Made by a program: the position numbers and the translations under genes
Assembly (NCBI GenBank): GCA_000752995.2
Contig: LM994636.1
Coordinates: forward strand, 1-64,000
DNA from: Haemophilus massiliensis
GTDB taxonomy: Bacteria > Pseudomonadota > Gammaproteobacteria > Enterobacterales > Pasteurellaceae
Direction: 5' to 3'
DNA: 64,000 bases
Notes under the pieces: generated by a model
Databases searched by the model: none
What the model saw: the letters and a program-made list of their open reading frames with translations, nothing else
Told to the model about the DNA's origin: nothing
In this document: in pieces, positions 36,665 to 45,023 of the stretch
Position numbering within the stretch: position 1 is the first letter of the stretch
Layout of the letters: each line of letters starts with the position of its first letter

Positions 36665-37215
36665 ATGAACACACGCAAAACCCTAACCACTGCGTTGTTG
36701 GTCGGTTTATCCTTGCCAGCCGCGGCACACGAAGCTCCTGCAGATAAAGATGTACCGTCTGCCGATGTACTGAAATTATTGTTTGACCGCACGCCAATTC
36801 AGCCGTCAAAAGTGTTTGATAATTTGTATGTTTTTGGCAGTAAAAGCGTGGTGGCGTATGCGATTAACACGCCTGACGGCATTATTTTGATCGACGCACT
36901 TTGGGACGAAAACGACGGCAAAACCATCGTGCAAGACTTGCAAAAATTAGGCTTGGACGCAAAAAATATCCGCTATATTTTGATTTCACACGGACACGGC
37001 GACCATTTCGGCGGTGCGGCATATTTGCGTGAATATAGCGGTGCGAAAGTGTTGGTAAGCAAGGCGGACGAAGCCTTGTGAACGAAAAAATCGGTGCAAA
37101 CGCCAATTCGCCCGTGCCACCGCTTGACGGCTATTTAGAAGACGGCACAAGCCTTTCGCTTGGCGGTACGGAAGTTCAGTTCATCGCCACCAGCGGACAC
37201 ACCCAAAATAACTAT
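36665..37215 (+). pseudogene. Subclass B3-like metallo-beta-lactamase fold gene, broken
   Basis: A signal peptide (TALLVGLSLPAAAHEAP) is followed by an MBL domain with the zinc motif SHGHGDHFGG near residue 116. A stop at 37079-37081 comes from one missing base. The next frame continues VNEKIGANANSPVPPLDGYL then SLGGTEVQFIATSGHTQ, the third-ligand region of B3 enzymes. The remaining 100 or so codons are lost at a junction next to TTCAGGCAGCCTGAA (37220). Confidence 0.8.
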
Positions 37216-37222
37216 AAACTTC

Positions 37223-37234
37223 AGGCAGCCTGAA
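37223..37234 (+). other. Neisseriaceae-type DNA uptake sequence
   Basis: AGGCAGCCTGAA equals the AG-kingDUS dialect described for Kingella. A second exact copy is at 31374-31385 inside the TetR pseudogene. Both are preceded by TTC. Confidence 0.6.
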
Positions 37235-37261
37235 ACGAAGTTTTGCGAAGTTAAAAGCAAA

Positions 37262-37822
37262 TCAAACCACATCAATCGCATCGCCAATGGCATAGAAATG
37301 CCCTCCGGCGATATAGTGCAAGGTACGCCAGCCTTTATCGGCAGTTTCAAAATGCCAATGCCCTTGGCGGAACACTTCATCATCTGCCCATGCAGACAGC
37401 ACTTTGCAAACAAATAAATCGTGGTTTTGGTGGTTTTCAGGTTCAGAAATCACTTTGCAGTGAATCCACGCTGCACAGCCTTTCACAAACGGAGCGGCAA
37501 TGCCGTCTTGATAAAAGCGTTCCACTTGATCCATTTTGTTTGGGTTCTCTTTGCGACTTTCGCCCAGTTTTACCACTAATTCCGCTTGGCGAACCACTGG
37601 CACATTCACAATCAACTCGCCGCTTTTTTCTACCAAACTACGCGTAAAGGCTTGCTTGTCTATAATCACCGAAAGTTTGGCTTTGGGTACAAAATCCAAA
37701 GCACAAACCCACGCTGCCGACATGACATTTTCCACATCGTCCGCCGCCGCAGAAATAATCGTCGTTGGTCCGTGATTGATTAAACGGTAAAATTTTTCTA
37801 ATTCAACAGGTTGCATTGTCAT
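37262..37822 (-). CDS. Flavin reductase-like protein (FMN-binding split barrel)
   Basis: A 186-residue protein of the flavin reductase family. The N-terminal GPTTIISAAADDVENVMSAA and FVPKAKLSVIIDKQAFTRSL fit the FMN-binding barrel, and SGELIVNVPVVRQAELV follows. It may supply reduced flavin to a monooxygenase; the luciferase-like enzyme at 42302 is a possible partner, but they are 5 kb apart. AAGGAAAATAAACA precedes the start. It ends next to the broken metallo-beta-lactamase gene. Confidence 0.82.
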   Translation of the reverse strand: MTMQPVELEKFYRLINHGPTTIISAAADDVENVMSAAWVCALDFVPKAKLSVIIDKQAFTRSLVEKSGELIVNVPVVRQAELVVKLGESRKENPNKMDQVERFYQDGIAAPFVKGCAAWIHCKVISEPENHQNHDLFVCKVLSAWADDEVFRQGHWHFETADKGWRTLHYIAGGHFYAIGDAIDVV

Positions 37823-37939
37823 TGTTTATTTTCCTTTTTTATAAATGAATTTGCCTTAGTTTAGCAAAATTTCTGAAAAATTAGACCGCTCTTTTGGGGG
37901 ATTTTATCCGTCTGAAAAGTGCGGTTAAATTTTGTGGCG

Positions 37940-38971
37940 TTATCTCTCGCCTTTTGCCGTGCGTGGTTTGGCAAACATTTTCTCAATCGCTTTGCTGCGC
38001 TCGGCGACATAACGCTTCGATGGCTCGGCGTTTGGGTTGATGTGTTCAAATGCGTGGTAAACGCCTGAAATCAGTTGAAAATCCGTTGGTACGCCTGCCT
38101 GAATTAAGCGGTTGGCGTAGGCCATATCTTCGTTTACAAACAAATCCAAATCGCCTGTCATCATAAATGTTGGCGGCAAATTGCTTAAATCCGTGGCGGT
38201 GGCGGCGGAAAAGTAGGGCATTTGGTTTTCGGCAATGTTTTGACCGCCTCGCAATGTGTTCCAGCCAAAGCGGTTTGCGGCTGCCGTCCAAACAAACTCG
38301 CCTGCAAATTCATTGTGATAAGGCGATTTGTCCGTGCCTGTGCGATAGTCCAACATTGGGTAAATTAACACCTGACCTTCTGGTGCAAATTCACCTTTAT
38401 CTCGGGTAAACAGTGCCAAACGTGCCGCCAAACCACCACCTGCACTTTCGCCCATTAACACCAATTTTTGCGTGTTCAAGCCCAATTTTTCACCGTTTTG
38501 ATACACATAACGCAAGCCGTGATAAGCGTCATTGACATCAGCGGGAAACGGTGCAACTGTTGCCAATCGGTATTCCACGCTCACAACCGCCGCTTGATGT
38601 TTGTCGGCAATCGCTTGCAAATTGTCGCCGTCCATTTTCGCATTGCCCAACACATAACCGCCGCCGTGCGTGAAGTAAATAACGGGTAGCTTGCCTTGTG
38701 CATTTTGGGGTTTATAAACGTATAAATCCACTTGCGGCTGATCGTTTTCCGCAGGGGCAACCCAATGTTCGGCTGGCTGTGCACTTTTTTGTGCCAACAA
38801 TTTGGCGTTTGCCGTGAAATTCGCACGGTCTTTTTCGGTGGAAAAATCCACCAGCCACGCTTTTGCACCTTCACGATATTCAGGTTCAACCAAATCCAGC
38901 GTGCGAAGCTCTTGGGCGACAACATTTAGGCTTAACGCCGCTGCCAATGCGGTGAAAAGAAATTTTTTCAT
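37940..38971 (-). CDS. Secreted alpha/beta hydrolase, HSL-type esterase
   Basis: A 343-residue esterase of the hormone-sensitive-lipase family. A signal peptide MKKFLFTALAAALSLNVVAQ is present. The oxyanion-hole motif is YFTHGGGYVLG near residue 101, and the nucleophile elbow is LMGESAGGG near residue 170. The acid lies in GDLDLFVNE and the His in GVYHAFEH, so the catalytic triad looks complete. The substrate is unknown. It lies 78 bases downstream of an NTF2-like gene on the same strand. Confidence 0.87.
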   Translation of the reverse strand: MKKFLFTALAAALSLNVVAQELRTLDLVEPEYREGAKAWLVDFSTEKDRANFTANAKLLAQKSAQPAEHWVAPAENDQPQVDLYVYKPQNAQGKLPVIYFTHGGGYVLGNAKMDGDNLQAIADKHQAAVVSVEYRLATVAPFPADVNDAYHGLRYVYQNGEKLGLNTQKLVLMGESAGGGLAARLALFTRDKGEFAPEGQVLIYPMLDYRTGTDKSPYHNEFAGEFVWTAAANRFGWNTLRGGQNIAENQMPYFSAATATDLSNLPPTFMMTGDLDLFVNEDMAYANRLIQAGVPTDFQLISGVYHAFEHINPNAEPSKRYVAERSKAIEKMFAKPRTAKGER

Positions 38972-39049
38972 TTTTGTATCCTTATTTTTTCGGGTAACGT
39001 TGTCGCTACCCGAAATTTGTTGATTTTGATGTTCAAATGATAATTTGCA

Positions 39050-39433
39050 TTAATAATGTGCGTGAAAAATCTTGCTCACAATCGTCCATTTGCCGTTTAC
39101 TTTCAAAAGATTGAAGTAGTCGGTAAAACCGTAACCGCTTAAATTATCGGTATCCACGCGTGCTGATGCCGCTGTGCCGACAATATCAATATAGGCAATG
39201 GCAACCGTTGGGTTTTCAGACGGCGTAAAATGGTTATCAATGGTTGGGAAGAGTGTTTCCGTTACCGTACCGCCTGCTAAATCGCCGTTTTCAGCCACGC
39301 TATACATTGTCGCCACGTCATTAAACGCTGGACGCATCATTTCGCTGTTCGCTTGTTTACCGCCTTCGCTGTATTGATTTAACAATAAATTTTCAATCGC
39401 TTTGTATTCTGTTGTAAAAGTAGGTTTAGTCAT
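39050..39433 (-). CDS. NTF2-like protein, lumazine-binding-like type
   Basis: A 127-residue protein with the NTF2-like fold. AIENLLLNQYSEGGKQANSE is the first helix, and YFNLLKVNGKWTIVSKIFHA is the closing sheet typical of the Lumazine_bd_2 group. It is divergent from the LysR gene at 39566, which probably controls it and the esterase behind it. No reaction can be named. Confidence 0.78.
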   Translation of the reverse strand: MTKPTFTTEYKAIENLLLNQYSEGGKQANSEMMRPAFNDVATMYSVAENGDLAGGTVTETLFPTIDNHFTPSENPTVAIAYIDIVGTAASARVDTDNLSGYGFTDYFNLLKVNGKWTIVSKIFHAHY

Positions 39434-39565
39434 TTTGAGTTTCCTTATGTGTTGATTAAAAGTGTTTGTCTTGCTGACGGAGCGAATAATACGCCTGCTC
39501 TGATTGAAAGAAAAATAATATAAAAGTATAATTTCTATAAATTAAAATGATAACAGGAGCAAACC

Positions 39566-40468
39566 GTGCAATCGCTTTATCAACTTGATTTCAATCTGCT
39601 CAAAACGCTATTTGTGCTTTTAGAAGAACGAAATGTAACAAGAACGGCACAGCGGCTGGCAATTACGCAACCTGCGGTAAGCGGTGCGTTGAACCGCTTG
39701 CGTTATCGGCTGGGCGATCCGCTTTTTGTGCGTTCGTCTCGTGGAATTATTCCCACTGAACGGGCACAATCTTTGTATGAACCGCTCAAAAAAATTATGG
39801 GCGAGATTGAAACGTTGGTACAGCCGAACGAATTTGAACCGTTTGAATTAGAACGAATTTTTACCATTGGCTCAACCGACAATGCAATGCACAGCATAGG
39901 CGTGCCGCTAGCGTTGCATTTACAACAGGTTGCCCCAAAAGTGCGGTTAGTTTTTCTCTCAATTTTGGGCAAAGATATTGAAACAATGCTCTCGCAAGGC
40001 GATTTGGATTTGGCGTTTTTGGCACGCCCTGCCGTGCCCGAAAAATTGCGTGCGAAGTTGGTGCAAACTGAAAAATATGTGTGTGCGGTGAATAAATCGC
40101 ACCCAATTTTGCAAGAAAAGTGGACGATTGACGCATTCTGCCGCTTGAATTTTGTGTTGGTGTCTTATTTTGGCGGGAGTTTTATTGGTGCGGTAGATCG
40201 TGCATTGGAGAAATTGGGCAAATCACGGCGAGTGGCTCTCTCGGTGCAGAACTTTTTGCTTGTGCCTGAAATTTTGCGGCAAAGCGATTACGCCGCCGTG
40301 TTGCCTAATCATTTGGTGGCAAATCATACCGATTTGGTCGCGCTTCCCTTGCCGTTTGCCCTTGCTGATTACGAAAACGCTATCGCTTGGCACGACCGCA
40401 CGCAAAATGACATTGTGCATAAATGGTTTCGGACGCAGGTGGAAATGTGTTTGCGGGCGGGGAGTTAG
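39566..40468 (+). CDS. LysR-family transcriptional regulator
   Basis: A 300-residue regulator of the NodD/SyrM/NahR-like type: LDFNLLKTLFVLLEERNVTR then TAQRLAITQPAVSGALNRLR is the HTH, followed by a substrate-binding domain. The start is GTG at 39566 with AGGAG six bases before it. It is divergent from the NTF2-like and esterase genes, the likely targets. An uptake signal lies in the coding part at 39939. Confidence 0.88.
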   Translation: MQSLYQLDFNLLKTLFVLLEERNVTRTAQRLAITQPAVSGALNRLRYRLGDPLFVRSSRGIIPTERAQSLYEPLKKIMGEIETLVQPNEFEPFELERIFTIGSTDNAMHSIGVPLALHLQQVAPKVRLVFLSILGKDIETMLSQGDLDLAFLARPAVPEKLRAKLVQTEKYVCAVNKSHPILQEKWTIDAFCRLNFVLVSYFGGSFIGAVDRALEKLGKSRRVALSVQNFLLVPEILRQSDYAAVLPNHLVANHTDLVALPLPFALADYENAIAWHDRTQNDIVHKWFRTQVEMCLRAGS

Positions 40469-40568
40469 CTGTAACGTCGGTTAAGCCGTTAAACGGTCAA
40501 ATTTGGGCGAAAGAAAATGTGCAAAAAACTAGGACAGGCATAACCCTGTCCTAAATTATTTCTCGCTT

Positions 40569-40976
40569 TTATTGATACACAAATTCCAATTTTTGTTCCA
40601 ATTTTTCGCTCAAACTGCGTCCAACAATGCACATATCCACCGCAGCTTTTTCCAAGGTTTGGCGAAGTTCAGCGTCAAATTCCGCTTTTAAATAGAACGT
40701 GATGTTGATTTCGGTAACACGGAACTCGTCCATTGACGCTTTTTTGCCGCTTTTGGCGTAGCAACCGCTGAAATCCGCGCCTGCTTTTTCCGCGAGCAAC
40801 GCCATAATCGTCATCGCGCAGCTGGTAAACGCGGATGCTAATAAATCCGTTGGCGCAGACAATTCACCCTTGCCGCCTGCCGCCGACGGACCGTCCGTGA
40901 AAAAGGTTTGACCGCTTGGCAAGTGCGTGATTTTTTGTTGCAAACTGCCTTGATATTCAACTTTAATTGTGTTCAT
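40569..40976 (-). CDS. OsmC-family peroxide reductase-like protein
   Basis: A 135-residue OsmC/Ohr-fold protein. The two typical cysteines appear as AFTSCAMTIMALLAEKAG near residue 54 and VDMCIVGRSLSEKL near residue 116. It lacks the strong Ohr-specific pattern, so it belongs to the general OsmC group that reduces hydroperoxides. It is transcribed alone, with repeat DNA on both sides. Confidence 0.85.
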   Translation of the reverse strand: MNTIKVEYQGSLQQKITHLPSGQTFFTDGPSAAGGKGELSAPTDLLASAFTSCAMTIMALLAEKAGADFSGCYAKSGKKASMDEFRVTEINITFYLKAEFDAELRQTLEKAAVDMCIVGRSLSEKLEQKLEFVYQ

Positions 40977-41052
40977 TTTTTGCTCCCATTTAGATTGATA
41001 ATAAATTCAGGCAGCTTTGCCACCCGAGAAAAGATGTGGGCATTATACGGTT

Positions 41053-42149
41053 TTATTTGGGTTTGATAAGCCGTGTTTTATTGAAAAGATTGTGAAGTAA
41101 ATGTTGATCATTTTGTACAGTGCGAACCGTTAAACAGTCAAATTCAAACAAAAATGTGCAAATCGTAAGGATAGGCTTGATACCTGTCCTTTTTGTTTGT
41201 ATTTCGTGCGTAAAATTAGGACAGGGATAAACTCTGTCCCTACGATCTTCCCAACCTTCCCCCAAAAACTGCACCAGTACGTTAATTTTGACGATTTGTC
41301 GGCTGTTGGGCGGGTAGGCGAGATAGATGGCGTCGTCGGTGTCGTTGTTGCTGGGTTGCACTTGCCATTCGGGTGGTACAGAAACGAGCGTGCCGTTTGC
41401 CAGTTCGTCGGCGATTAACCAGTTGGGCAGATGGGCGATGCCGATGCCTGCAAGGGCGTATTCACGCAGGATTTCGGTGTTGTTGCCGAGCAAATTTCCC
41501 TTCACGCTGACGGCTTTTGCTGCTTCGCCTGCTTGGCGAAAATGCCATTTTTGCGTGTAGCCGCGGTAGCTATATAGCAGACAGTTGTGTTGCTGCAAAT
41601 CTTCGGGCATTTTCGGCGCGGTTTTGCGGGCGAGATAGCTGGGGCTGGCACAGAGCAGCCGTTTTTGCGGTGCAATTCGTTTGGCGATCAAATTCGGGTC
41701 GTCCACTTTGCCGAGCCGCACCGCCAAATCAAACCGCTCGGCGGCTAAGTCGATATATTCGTCCGAGCCATAAACTTCCAGCTGAATTTTAGGATATTTT
41801 TCGGCAAATTCGGCGAGCAGCGGCGCAAGCGCTTTTGAGCCGAAGGAATGCGCAAAGGTAATGCGGAGCTTGCCTTGCGGCTGATCGAGTTCCAATTTAA
41901 GCGAGAGATTGGCGTGATCTAGGTCGTCCAAAATCGTGCGGGTGTGTTGCAGATAAAGCACGCCTGCGTTGGTGAGCGAAATTGACGTGTGGAGCGGCTA
42001 AACAGCGGCACACCAAGGCTTTCTTCTAGGCTATCAATTTGTCGGGTTACAGAAGAAACCGCCACGCCCAGCTGTTTGGCGGCGGCACTAAAACTGCCCG
42101 TGTCGGCAACGGCGTGGAAAATGTTTAAAGCTGAAAAGTAGTCCATCAA
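41053..42149 (-). pseudogene. LysR-family regulator, frameshifted
   Basis: The first frame gives the HTH: FSALNIFHAVADTGSFSAAA then LGVAVSSVTRQIDSLEESLG. Near 41980 one A is missing (CGTCAATTTCG for the expected CGTCAAATTTCG), so NAGVLYLQHTRTILDDLD continues in the next frame through a full effector domain. At the other end, FLGEGWED runs straight into a palindromic repeat (41161-41246), and the original stop seems lost. It is divergent from the monooxygenase gene it presumably once controlled. Confidence 0.85.
41161..41246. repeat. Palindromic repeat family R3, paired element
   Basis: GGATAGGCTTGATACCTGTCC at one end and GGACAGGGATAAACTCTGTC CC at the other are inverted relative to each other, with about 35 bases between. 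The element fuses to the 3' end of the LysR pseudogene. Confidence 0.7.
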
Positions 42150-42202
42150 GTTTCCTTATTTTTGCGTTTTTTGCAAAACTATTTCGCTATTTTGCCATAT
42201 TA

Positions 42203-42227
42203 TCATTTCAAATGAAAAGCCTATAAT
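42203..42227 (+). promoter_or_regulatory. Promoter and LysR-type site of the monooxygenase gene
   Basis: TCATTTCAAATGA (42203-42215) has six-base inverted arms and fits the T-N11-A form of LysR sites. TATAAT follows at 42222. The pair lies about 80 bases before the start at 42302. Confidence 0.5.
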
Positions 42228-42301
42228 GCACCCCATCAAGACGACGACGTACAAGCGGTCGAATTTTTAACAAAATTTGCAAAAGCAATAAGGATTTCAA
42301 A

Positions 42302-43354
42302 ATGACAAAATTAAACGTACCAAACCTTTCTGTTTTAGGTCAAGACAACAGCAAACTGTTCAACGAAAACGCGGCAGCCAATGGCAAAACCGATTTGCCT
42401 GCACACCTGGCGAACCATAAAGCGTTTTCGCAAGTGTTCCAAAAAGATAAACTCACCATTGGCTTGATCGCCCCGTTCAAAGGCTACCCGAACACGCCGA
42501 TTCCGAACGTGGAAGATTTAGGCGATGTGGCGGAACTGGCTGAAAAATTAGGCTTTTCTGCCCTTTGGCTGCGTGATGTGCCGTTTTACGACCCAAATTT
42601 CGGCGACGTGGGGCAAGGTTTAGATCCGTTCGTGAGCCTTGGCTACTTGGCGGCGCGCACCAAAACCATCGCACTCGGCACGGCAGGCATTGTTTCGCCG
42701 CTGCGTGAGCCAATCCACATCGCCAAAGGTTCGGCAAGTGTGGACGCATTAACGGGCGGACGCTTTATTTTGGGTTTGTCCAGCGGCGACCGCCCTGTGG
42801 AATACCCCGCGTTCAAAAAAGAATTTGGCAACCGCGCTGAGCGTTTCCGTGAAAGTTGGGATTTAATCCGCACCTTAACCGCCCCACGCACGCACAATTT
42901 CCCTGTGTTTGAAGGTAAGCACTACGGCAATTTAAGTGGAAATATTGACGTAACACCAAAAGTGAAAACCGCCTTGCCGATGGTCGCCATCGGTCGCGCT
43001 CGCCAAGAATTAGACTGGCTGGCGAACACCGCAGACGGCTGGATTTGGCACGGCGTGAACCCGAAAGACACGAAAAATATCGTGAACACGCTCGCCGAAC
43101 TCAACCAAGACAACAGCTGGCATCCGTTTGGCTATGCGAACTTTGTCGAGCTGTCGGAAAACCCGAACGAACCAGCACGCCTGTTCAACAACATTTATCT
43201 GCGTGGTGGCTCAAAAGGCTTGCTCGAATTTTGGCAAGAACAAAAAGAGCAAGGTTTGGCACACGTTACCGTGAATCTCAAACCAACCGAACGCCCTATG
43301 GACGAGACGTTGCAGGATTTAGCGGAGAATGTGTTGGCGAAGTTAAACGCTTAA
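42302..43354 (+). CDS. Luciferase-like (LLM) flavin-dependent monooxygenase
   Basis: A 350-residue protein of the bacterial luciferase superfamily. Core pieces are LTIGLIAPFKGYPNTP near residue 51, LAEKLGFSALWLRDVPFYD, LAARTKTIALGTAGIVSPL and ASVDALTGGRFILGLSSGDR. Such enzymes use reduced FMN, so a partner flavin reductase is expected, perhaps the one at 37262. AAGGATTTCAAA precedes the ATG. It is followed by a strong terminator, so it is probably transcribed alone. Confidence 0.87.
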   Translation: MTKLNVPNLSVLGQDNSKLFNENAAANGKTDLPAHLANHKAFSQVFQKDKLTIGLIAPFKGYPNTPIPNVEDLGDVAELAEKLGFSALWLRDVPFYDPNFGDVGQGLDPFVSLGYLAARTKTIALGTAGIVSPLREPIHIAKGSASVDALTGGRFILGLSSGDRPVEYPAFKKEFGNRAERFRESWDLIRTLTAPRTHNFPVFEGKHYGNLSGNIDVTPKVKTALPMVAIGRARQELDWLANTADGWIWHGVNPKDTKNIVNTLAELNQDNSWHPFGYANFVELSENPNEPARLFNNIYLRGGSKGLLEFWQEQKEQGLAHVTVNLKPTERPMDETLQDLAENVLAKLNA

Positions 43355-43366
43355 ATTGAAGAAAAC

Positions 43367-43395
43367 AAATCGGGCGAATGCCCGATTTTGATTTT
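43367..43395 (+). terminator. Intrinsic terminator after the LLM monooxygenase
   Basis: AAATCGGGC (43367-43375), loop GAAT, then GCCCGATTT (43380-43388) and TTGATTTT. Confidence 0.85.
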
Positions 43396-43437
43396 AAACG
43401 GTCAGATTTACTCAAAAATATGCAAAAAGGAATAACA

Positions 43438-44346
43438 ATGAACACTCAAATTCGCCATACACTCAAACAAACTTTTGAACAATTTTTACGCTTATGGGAA
43501 AGCGGCGAGAATGCGGAGATTTTGGCGGAAAACGCCCAGCTGCACGGCTTTACGGGTAGCTTTTATGGCAAGGACGAAGTGCTGTCCATAATGGAAAAAA
43601 TGCGGGGGGAACTTCTGAAAAGCGAGTACACCAATTTGTATCTCGCAGGCAAGGGCGATCGTGCGGCGGTCAGTGCCTATATTTACGGCACGCTACAAGC
43701 TGAAAATCAGCTGCACAGCTTTCACGGTATTGTCGTATTAAAACTGCAACGCATTGAAAATCAATGGAAAATTGATGAAATCCGCAGTACGCACGCCCTT
43801 AATGGCAATGCGTCATTGAACTCGTGGAAAAGTGTTCGTTTGGCGCACAAAATGTGGCAGCCGAACGATCCGACGTTGCCGATTGTGAGCGAATTAGACA
43901 GCCCGTGGGCGTTGTTTCCAGAGAATGAATTTGCGTCAAACCACGCACAAGAGCAAGTGGAAGAGTTATACGCCCAATATGCGTGGGGCTTGGATTTTGG
44001 CGACTTCGCCTTGCTCGCCGACGTGTTTACCGACAACGTCAAAAGCGATTTAACGCCGATGGGCAAGCAGCAAGGCAAGCGTGATGTGTATGGTCAGCTG
44101 CGCGCGTTTCGCTTTGCCGCAAGCTATCTCTACCACGCAACCAAACCGCTTGAAACGCAATTTATCAACGAAAATCAAGCCAAAATGTTGCTCGGGCGGA
44201 TTATTTCCGAACAAACGCACACGGAAACGGGCGAATGTTTGTACGCCGCTTACTACGACAATCGCCTAGAAAAACAGGCGGACGGTAAATGGCGGTTAAC
44301 CCAATTTGAATACCATCCAAAATGGTTTACGCACCCAGCAGAGTAA
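43438..44346 (+). CDS. Protein with two SnoaL/NTF2-like domains
   Basis: A 302-residue protein with two successive NTF2-like domains, about residues 1-120 (EQFLRLWESGENAEILAENA then LHGFTGSFYGKDEVL) and 160-302 (ELYAQYAWGLDFGDFALLAD then VFTDNVKSDL). The second resembles SnoaL_4 domains of ring-hydroxylating or dehydratase proteins. The start at 43438 has AAGGAATAACA before it. It lies 13 bases before a quinone reductase-like gene and is surely co-transcribed with it. Confidence 0.8.
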   Translation: MNTQIRHTLKQTFEQFLRLWESGENAEILAENAQLHGFTGSFYGKDEVLSIMEKMRGELLKSEYTNLYLAGKGDRAAVSAYIYGTLQAENQLHSFHGIVVLKLQRIENQWKIDEIRSTHALNGNASLNSWKSVRLAHKMWQPNDPTLPIVSELDSPWALFPENEFASNHAQEQVEELYAQYAWGLDFGDFALLADVFTDNVKSDLTPMGKQQGKRDVYGQLRAFRFAASYLYHATKPLETQFINENQAKMLLGRIISEQTHTETGECLYAAYYDNRLEKQADGKWRLTQFEYHPKWFTHPAE

Positions 44347-44359
44347 TAAAGGAATAAAA

Positions 44360-44962
44360 ATGAAAACCCTGATTATCAACGCCACGCCCTGCAACTGCGA
44401 AAGCTCGATTTCCGCCCAACTTTTGGCGGAAGTCAAACAAAAGCTCGCCGATTTCACGCTGCTCAATTTATACGAAATGGACGACCTGCCCGCCCTTGAC
44501 GCACAAGGCTTAGGCATATTTTTCAAAATGCAAGGCAACGCGGAGTTAAACGAAGAAGAGCAAAAAATCGCCGAAAAACGCACCGCACTTTTAGAGCAAT
44601 TTAAAGCACACAAACGGATTGTGATTATCTATCCAATGTTTAACTACAACATCCCAGCCAAGCTGAAAGATTATTTGGACAACGTACTCGTGCCACGCGA
44701 AACCTTCCGTTACAGCGAAGACGGCAAACTCACAGGGCTGCTCAACGACGGGCGAGAAGTGATTTTTATCCAAACAAGCGGTTCAATTTTTTCAGAAAAC
44801 AGCGAATTTGCCGAGCTGGAATTTGCCTATTTTTATCTAGACGCAATGTTCAAAAAATTAGGCTTTGCACAACGCCACATCGTACGTGCCGAAGGCTCAG
44901 CCGTGCTGCCGAAAGATGTAGTGTTGGAGAAAGCGAAAGGGGAGATTGGGCGGTTGGTTTAG
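44360..44962 (+). CDS. NAD(P)H:quinone/azo reductase, flavodoxin fold
   Basis: A 200-residue FMN-binding protein of the AzoR family. The opening MKTLIINATPCNCESSISAQ covers the phosphate loop. The flavin-contact part reads YPMFNYNIPAKLKDYLDNVL then VPRETFRYSEDGKLTGL, and FIQTSG follows. The start at 44360 has AAAGGAATAAAA before it. It is a paralogue of the reductase at 32632 and is followed by a strong terminator. Confidence 0.85.
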   Translation: MKTLIINATPCNCESSISAQLLAEVKQKLADFTLLNLYEMDDLPALDAQGLGIFFKMQGNAELNEEEQKIAEKRTALLEQFKAHKRIVIIYPMFNYNIPAKLKDYLDNVLVPRETFRYSEDGKLTGLLNDGREVIFIQTSGSIFSENSEFAELEFAYFYLDAMFKKLGFAQRHIVRAEGSAVLPKDVVLEKAKGEIGRLV

Positions 44963-44984
44963 GTTGCGGATAGCTTTTATTTTG

Positions 44985-45009
44985 AACGCTCTGACAATGC
45001 CAGAGCGTT
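44985..45009. terminator. Bidirectional terminator between reductase and hsdR
   Basis: AACGCTCTG (44985-44993) and CAGAGCGTT (45001-45009) pair perfectly around a seven-base loop. TTTT tracts flank it on both sides. It separates two convergent units. Confidence 0.85.
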
Positions 45010-45023
45010 TGTCAGAAAATCCT

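Noticed and set aside
37905..37925. A Neisseria-type DUS beside an uptake signal (CCGTCTGAA next to AAGTGCGGT)
   Set aside because: Only nine bases match, a length expected about once every other 64 kb window by chance.
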